Source: Paenibacillus sp. FSL H8-0548 | Lineage (GTDB): Bacteria; Bacillota; Bacilli; Paenibacillales; Paenibacillaceae | Assembly (NCBI RefSeq): GCF_038630985.1 | Contig: NZ_CP152049.1 | Span: forward strand, 2,685,501 to 2,749,500 | Direction of reading: 5' to 3' | Length of the DNA: 64,000 nucleotides | Part shown: positions 59,915-64,000 of the stretch, piece by piece | Position numbering within the stretch: position 1 is the stretch's first letter | Layout: each line of letters opens with the position of its first letter | Notes under the pieces: model-generated | Told to the model about the DNA's origin: nothing | The model's database searches: none | Seen by the model: only the letters and a program-made list of their open reading frames with translations | Made by a program: the position numbers and the translations under genes

Positions 59915-62512
59915 ATGAATTCGATCTCGAAAAAATCTAAACCAGTCGCATTGCTTGTACTTGGTTCGGTGTTGCTATCTTCGCTTGGTCTATCAAACGC
60001 AAGTGCGGCTGAAGGCGCAACACAGCCTGTAATCTCCAGTCAAGTGAAGGAAATACTTACGATTGATGGCAAGAAATACAGAGATTTAAACGGTAACGGT
60101 GAACTGGACATTTATGAAAACTGGGAGAAATCTACAGCGGAGCGCGTGGCCGACCTCATTTCGCGCATGAGCGTGGCGGAGAAAGCTGGCCTCATGAATA
60201 TCACCTCTAATCCTAACGCTACTACCGTCAACGATTTCATCGAGAATCGTAACCTACGTTACTTCATCTTACGCGATAATCCTACTGCCTTCGATATCGC
60301 TACACGGAACAACACGTATCAGAAGATCGCAGAAGCCACACCGCTGGGTATCCCGATCGTATTTACCTCCAACCCGCGGAACTACATTGCAGAATCTCTC
60401 CAGTTCGGCTTCCAAGAGGCTTCTGGACAGTTCTCCATTTGGCCCGGAGCTTTGGGCATGGCGGCAACACAAGACCAAGCTCTTAACCGCGACTTTGCAG
60501 AGATCGCCCGCGAAGAGTGGCGCGCGTCCGGCATTCGCAAAATCTACGGCTCTACAGTTGAGGTCGTGACAGAGCCGCGTTGGCGCCGTATCAGCGAATC
60601 TTTCGGAGAGAGCCCTCAGTTAAACGCGATGATAGCCACTGAGCTTGTCAAAGGCTTCCAAGGGGAGGAAATCAACAGCGATTCTGTAGCTCATACCATC
60701 AAGCACTTCCCAGGTGACGGACCAGTATTAAGAGGTTTGGACCCGCACTTACCACACGGCAAGTATACGCTCTACCCGACGGCTGGAAGTTTATTTGAGT
60801 ATCAGCTTCCACCGTTCCAGGCTGCAATTGCAGCAGGAACGAGTTCGATCATGTCCTTCTATAACGTTCCTAACAACGAGATGAGTGCCGATCAGCTCCC
60901 GAAAGAGCTTTGGTACTCTGAAACCGAGCAGTTCGAGCAAGTGGCAGGTGCCTACAACAAGGGTATCATCACTGACCTGTTGCGGGGCGAGCTGGGCTTC
61001 AAAGGCTACGTGAACAGTGACAGCGGCGTGTTGGCCAACATGGCCTATGGTGTGGAGAGCCTGCCAATTGAGCAGAAGTTCGCCAAGGCGATCCGCGCGG
61101 GAACTAGCATATTCTCTGACAGCAACAACCCGAGTGGACTCATCTCCGCGGTTAACACGGGTGTGCTCGATGAAGAAGAGCTCACACCTCATTTGACGCT
61201 TCTGCTTTCGGAGATATTCAATCTCGGACTGTTCGAGAACCCGTACGTTGACCCGGCTGCGGCTCAGGCAATCGCAGACTCCACGGCAAACCAGGAACGT
61301 GCCGACGAGGCTCACCGCAAGTCGGTTACACTCCTTCGCAACAATGAGGGACTGCTGCCGCTGACCGATGAAAAACTCGCAACTACGAAGCTGTACGTTG
61401 AGGTTTTCAACGGTAACAACAGTGCTGCTCAGACTGCTTCAATGAAGGCACTCATTGCTAAGGAGGATCCGTCAGTAAACATCGTAGGCACGCTCGAGGA
61501 GGCAACCGCAGCCCTCGTGGTGTTGCGTCCGAGAGCATACGAGTACCCTGACCTCTCCACAGTGGAGATCCAGTTGGGCACACTCACTGGTATCAACGTT
61601 GATCGTGTCAAACAAATCCAGGAGGCTGTTCCGACTGCCCTCGTAGTCAACATGACCAATCCTTGGGTTATGAACGAGGTTGAGCCCGGTGCTGCAGCTG
61701 TCGTGGCAACCTACAACGTCAAGGCTGAAGCGCTGCTCGACGTGCTGCGCGGACGTTACAACCCTACAGGTAAGCTGCCGATCACGGTCCCAGCTAACCA
61801 AGCGGCAGTAGAGAATAACGCGCCGGACGTACCAGGCTACGCCGAGTCGTTCGATTACACGTATACGAATGCAGTTGGTGACGACTACACATTTGGTTTT
61901 GGATTATCTTACGAAGCCAACGTTTCTGACATTAGTGCTACGCTAACCGGAGAAACTTCTGTAGCGGGTGGACAAGACTTTAGCTTGAACTTTGGTCTGG
62001 ATAAAGTAGCTCAAAACGTATATGCGCAAGAGCTTACTCTTAATTTTGATCCGGCTAAATTGGACTTTGTTGATGCAACTTCATTGAAAACAGGTTTGGA
62101 AGTCATCAGTAAAGAGGTGAAGGCGCCAGGGAAAGTACGAATTATTTTCGCGAGCCTAGGGGAAGGGAATGCGATTAATTCGGATGGCGATCTATTAAGC
62201 TTACAGCTTAAAGCAAAATCGAATACACAGATTGCTACTACTGATGTTACGCTAACTAATATTATTTTGGCTGATGGAAACGGTGTTGAAACACCGCTTG
62301 CCGAAGCTTCCAAAACGATAAGCATTGGATACACTAAAGGCGACCTGAACGGCGATGGCAAAGTGTCCATTGGTGACCTTGGCATCGTTGCCGCAGCATT
62401 TGGTAAGACAGATCAAAGCCCTAACTGGGCTAGCTTTAAGGCAGCGGATGTAAATCCAGATGGGAAAATTGATATTTTCGATCTATCCACTGTTGCACAA
62501 TTAATCGAATAA
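59915..62512 (+). CDS. Secreted GH3 glycoside hydrolase with cohesin-like and dockerin domains
   Basis: An 865-residue exported enzyme, probably a beta-glucosidase or beta-xylosidase type GH3. Signal peptide ends near ASAA (residue 32). A calcium-loop-like DLNGNGELDIYE (57-68) precedes the GH3 barrel. Likely nucleophile is Asp369 in GYVNSDSGVL, and the substrate-binding KHFPGDG motif is present. The GH3 C-domain runs to ~650 (SVTLLRNNEGLLPL; FGFGLSYE). Then follow a cohesin-like domain (~668-805; SVAGGQDFSLNF, ELTLNFDPAKLDFV) and a type-I-dockerin pair (GDLNGDGKVSIGDLGIVAAA, ADVNPDGKIDIFDLSTVAQL). Codon use in the GH3 core is more C/G-ending than in the tail. The dockerin could dock to the SLH-cohesin protein encoded upstream or to its own kind. 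Confidence 0.9.
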   Translation: MNSISKKSKPVALLVLGSVLLSSLGLSNASAAEGATQPVISSQVKEILTIDGKKYRDLNGNGELDIYENWEKSTAERVADLISRMSVAEKAGLMNITSNPNATTVNDFIENRNLRYFILRDNPTAFDIATRNNTYQKIAEATPLGIPIVFTSNPRNYIAESLQFGFQEASGQFSIWPGALGMAATQDQALNRDFAEIAREEWRASGIRKIYGSTVEVVTEPRWRRISESFGESPQLNAMIATELVKGFQGEEINSDSVAHTIKHFPGDGPVLRGLDPHLPHGKYTLYPTAGSLFEYQLPPFQAAIAAGTSSIMSFYNVPNNEMSADQLPKELWYSETEQFEQVAGAYNKGIITDLLRGELGFKGYVNSDSGVLANMAYGVESLPIEQKFAKAIRAGTSIFSDSNNPSGLISAVNTGVLDEEELTPHLTLLLSEIFNLGLFENPYVDPAAAQAIADSTANQERADEAHRKSVTLLRNNEGLLPLTDEKLATTKLYVEVFNGNNSAAQTASMKALIAKEDPSVNIVGTLEEATAALVVLRPRAYEYPDLSTVEIQLGTLTGINVDRVKQIQEAVPTALVVNMTNPWVMNEVEPGAAAVVATYNVKAEALLDVLRGRYNPTGKLPITVPANQAAVENNAPDVPGYAESFDYTYTNAVGDDYTFGFGLSYEANVSDISATLTGETSVAGGQDFSLNFGLDKVAQNVYAQELTLNFDPAKLDFVDATSLKTGLEVISKEVKAPGKVRIIFASLGEGNAINSDGDLLSLQLKAKSNTQIATTDVTLTNIILADGNGVETPLAEASKTISIGYTKGDLNGDGKVSIGDLGIVAAAFGKTDQSPNWASFKAADVNPDGKIDIFDLSTVAQLIE

Positions 62513-62557
62513 ATGCGAAGCAAAGGGATTCCGGGATGCAAATAGGTCTCCCTGAAC

Positions 62558-62602
62558 GAAAAACGAGCCATAGAAGCGATTCTATAGGCTCGTTTTTCTT
62601 TG
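62558..62602 (+). terminator. Terminator of the GH3 gene
   Basis: GAAAAACGAGCC (62558-62569) pairs with GGCTCGTTTTTC (62587-62598), with an inner ATAGA/TCTAT pairing across a bulge; a T-rich tail follows. Confidence 0.85.
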
Positions 62603-62682
62603 CTGTTATATGCCATTCAAACGCCATTGTCACAAATTCAAGCATGGGAGAGCAGCGGCTCAGATTGGTAGGAAGATCATCG

Positions 62683-62742
62683 GAATCCCCCCCTTCTCAG
62701 TCGGTTTATCCCATTATGTCTTTGGTGCCTGTTCATTATAAT
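62683..62742 (+). promoter_or_regulatory. Conserved promoter block P2 (shared with 57439-57499)
   Basis: GGAATCCCCCCC, TCGGTTTATCCC, TTATGT (62714-62719), 17 bases, TATAAT (62737-62742). The close match to 57439-57499, including spacing, suggests both promoters answer to the same regulator. It lies 46 bases before the binding-protein gene. Confidence 0.6.
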
Positions 62743-62788
62743 TACTACTATAACCAGCTATACAAAAGCCGAAGGGGTTGAAGCATTC

Positions 62789-64000
62789 ATGTTTAATAAA
62801 ATGAACAAAACAAGTATGTTGACAGTAAGCACCATTCTCGCTCTGACGTTGAGTGCATGCTCCTCAGGTGGCGGTAATACGACGAATTCACCTAAGGGGA
62901 CAAACGAAACATCGCCACAGTCCACCAATGCAGCCGTTAACGAGGGAACCAGTGATGCACCGAAGGTGAAGCTAAACTATTGGACAGAGGATCGACATGA
63001 TTTGGCCTATATTCAGGAGGTCGTCCAAAGGTTTAACGAAACGAATAAAAACAACATCGAAGTCGAAGTAAAAGGGCTGTCTGAAAACTATAACCAGTCC
63101 GTGGACATTGCCTTCTCGAGCAAGCAAGCACCGGACATTATTAGAACCACACCAAGCAACTTTATACCCTTTGTCAAAAAAGGATATCTGGAACCGTTGA
63201 ATGGTTACATGAATGCGGAAATGGACGCTAAATTTGGAGGGGCGCTGATTGACAAGTCCAATATGATGGATGGCCAAATCTATTCCCTTCCAAACTACGG
63301 CTATTCAAGCAGACTTATTTATAATGTGGATTTATTTGAGAAAGCGGGCATTGCCGCTCCTCCTCAGACGTTGGATGAAATGATAGAAACGGCTAAAAAG
63401 TTGACTGAAGCTGGCAAGGATACCGGAGCTTACGGCTTTGCCATTAACTTTAAAGGAGCAGACAACTCCTTTGAGAAAGCGCCACGCTCGATCGCTGAAC
63501 TCAGTGGTATTGGCGGCTATGGCTACGATTTTAAAACAGGCAAATATGATTTTTCTGGATTTGCAGACATTATGACCGCATTCAAACAAATGAAAGACGA
63601 TGGCAGCATGCTGCCGGGCGTTGAGGCTATGGATATTGATCCGCTTCGTGCTCAATTTGCCGAAGGAAAGATTGGCATGTACCTCTCTATTTCCGCTGAG
63701 ACGAATGTGTATCTAGAACAGTTCCCTGCGAAAATTAACTGGGCCGCAGCGCTGCCGCCAACGATTGACGGCGAGATTAAAGGCGTAGCGGGCTACTGGA
63801 AAACAGGTCCATGGCTTTCGATTAGCAGCCAGACCAAACACAAAGAAGAAGCGTGGCAGTTCTTAGATTATATGTACAGCGATGAAGTGCTGCAAAAGTA
63901 TTATGAGGGTGGTTACGGATTATCCCTTCTTCCTGACATTATTGCGAAGTCCAAAACACCAGAAGTTCCTGGCATTGAAGGCTTCCTTCCGACAGAAAAT
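62789..64000 (+). CDS. Extracellular sugar-binding lipoprotein (3' end beyond window)
   Basis: The frame runs open from ATG 62789 to the window end, 404 codons. Signal peptide with lipobox LSAC (Cys24), a Gly/Asn/Thr/Ser-rich linker, then VKLNYWTEDRHDLAYIQEVV and later PSNFIPFVKKGYLEPLNGYM and GVAGYWKTGPWLSISSQTK, as in family-1 carbohydrate-binding proteins of ABC transporters. Permease genes are expected just downstream. The start follows GAAGGGG at somewhat long spacing. Expression is likely from the conserved promoter at 62683-62742, shared with the cohesin/GH3 neighbourhood, so glucan or xylan oligosaccharides are a reasonable guess. Confidence 0.85.
   Translation, partial: MFNKMNKTSMLTVSTILALTLSACSSGGGNTTNSPKGTNETSPQSTNAAVNEGTSDAPKVKLNYWTEDRHDLAYIQEVVQRFNETNKNNIEVEVKGLSENYNQSVDIAFSSKQAPDIIRTTPSNFIPFVKKGYLEPLNGYMNAEMDAKFGGALIDKSNMMDGQIYSLPNYGYSSRLIYNVDLFEKAGIAAPPQTLDEMIETAKKLTEAGKDTGAYGFAINFKGADNSFEKAPRSIAELSGIGGYGYDFKTGKYDFSGFADIMTAFKQMKDDGSMLPGVEAMDIDPLRAQFAEGKIGMYLSISAETNVYLEQFPAKINWAAALPPTIDGEIKGVAGYWKTGPWLSISSQTKHKEEAWQFLDYMYSDEVLQKYYEGGYGLSLLPDIIAKSKTPEVPGIEGFLPTEN

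Noticed and set aside
60791..61801. Minus-strand open frames inside the GH3 gene
   Set aside because: Shadows of a long, well-supported GH3 coding sequence; no start context or homology.

Overview
The window looks like a chromosomal segment of a spore-forming, plant-polymer-degrading Firmicute, most likely Paenibacillus or a close relative. Support comes from S-layer-homology (SLH) surface proteins, a gerA-type germinant receptor operon, a cotJABC spore-coat operon, many AraC and YesM/YesN-type regulators, carbohydrate ABC transporters lacking their own ATPase, strong Shine-Dalgarno sites and frequent TTG/GTG starts. This is inference from gene content; no rRNA or other species marker is present.

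Layout. 1-2905: C-terminal part of a glycerophosphodiesterase-like SLH protein. 3067-4628: a complete DDE insertion sequence. 4693-7566: an unrecognised membrane-anchored protein, an intergenic repeat, and two decayed genes (a beta-glucuronidase relic and an AraC relic). 7721-9131: an AraC regulator and a HIT protein. 9241-10956: an IS3-family element sitting in the loop of a terminator. 11376-15513: spore germinant receptor operon. 15527-26003: LacI-controlled sugar-acid cluster. 26102-34504: ABC sugar transporter with two paralogous binding proteins and a two-component system. 34736-43387: a second two-component system with a binding protein, then an LplABC-like transporter. 43488-51654: MFS transporter, formamidase-like protein, nucleoside hydrolase, AraC/DeoR regulators and an AraL/AraM-like pair. 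52289-54765: an arylamine N-acetyltransferase gene split by an IS4-family element. 54985-56088: cotJABC. 56126-57829: repeat-rich gene-poor region. 57892-62512: an SLH-anchored cohesin-like protein and a GH3 enzyme with cohesin-like and dockerin domains. 62789-64000: start of another sugar-binding lipoprotein.

The most interesting unit is 16619-26003. It encodes an SDR oxidoreductase of the fructuronate reductase/mannonate oxidoreductase type, a LarA-family nickel-pincer racemase/epimerase, a gluconokinase, the complete LarE-LarB-LarC cofactor pathway, 6-phosphogluconate dehydrogenase and a uronate-isomerase-like protein. The two transcription units carry the same perfect 14-bp palindrome, next to a divergent LacI regulator. 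The simplest reading is a uronate route: uronate isomerase, fructuronate reductase, nickel-dependent mannonate/gluconate 2-epimerase, gluconokinase, pentose phosphate pathway. It would bypass mannonate dehydratase and the KDG branch. No gluconate permease and no uxuA/kdgK/kdgA were seen in the window, consistent with gluconate arising inside the cell.

Other notable observations: three families of dispersed intergenic repeats; a duplicated intergenic block beginning with a tRNA-Ala-like 5' half; two shared promoter blocks; a 20-bp-phased direct repeat abutting a -35 box followed by a perfect catabolite-response match; and a possible miniature cohesin-dockerin surface display module.
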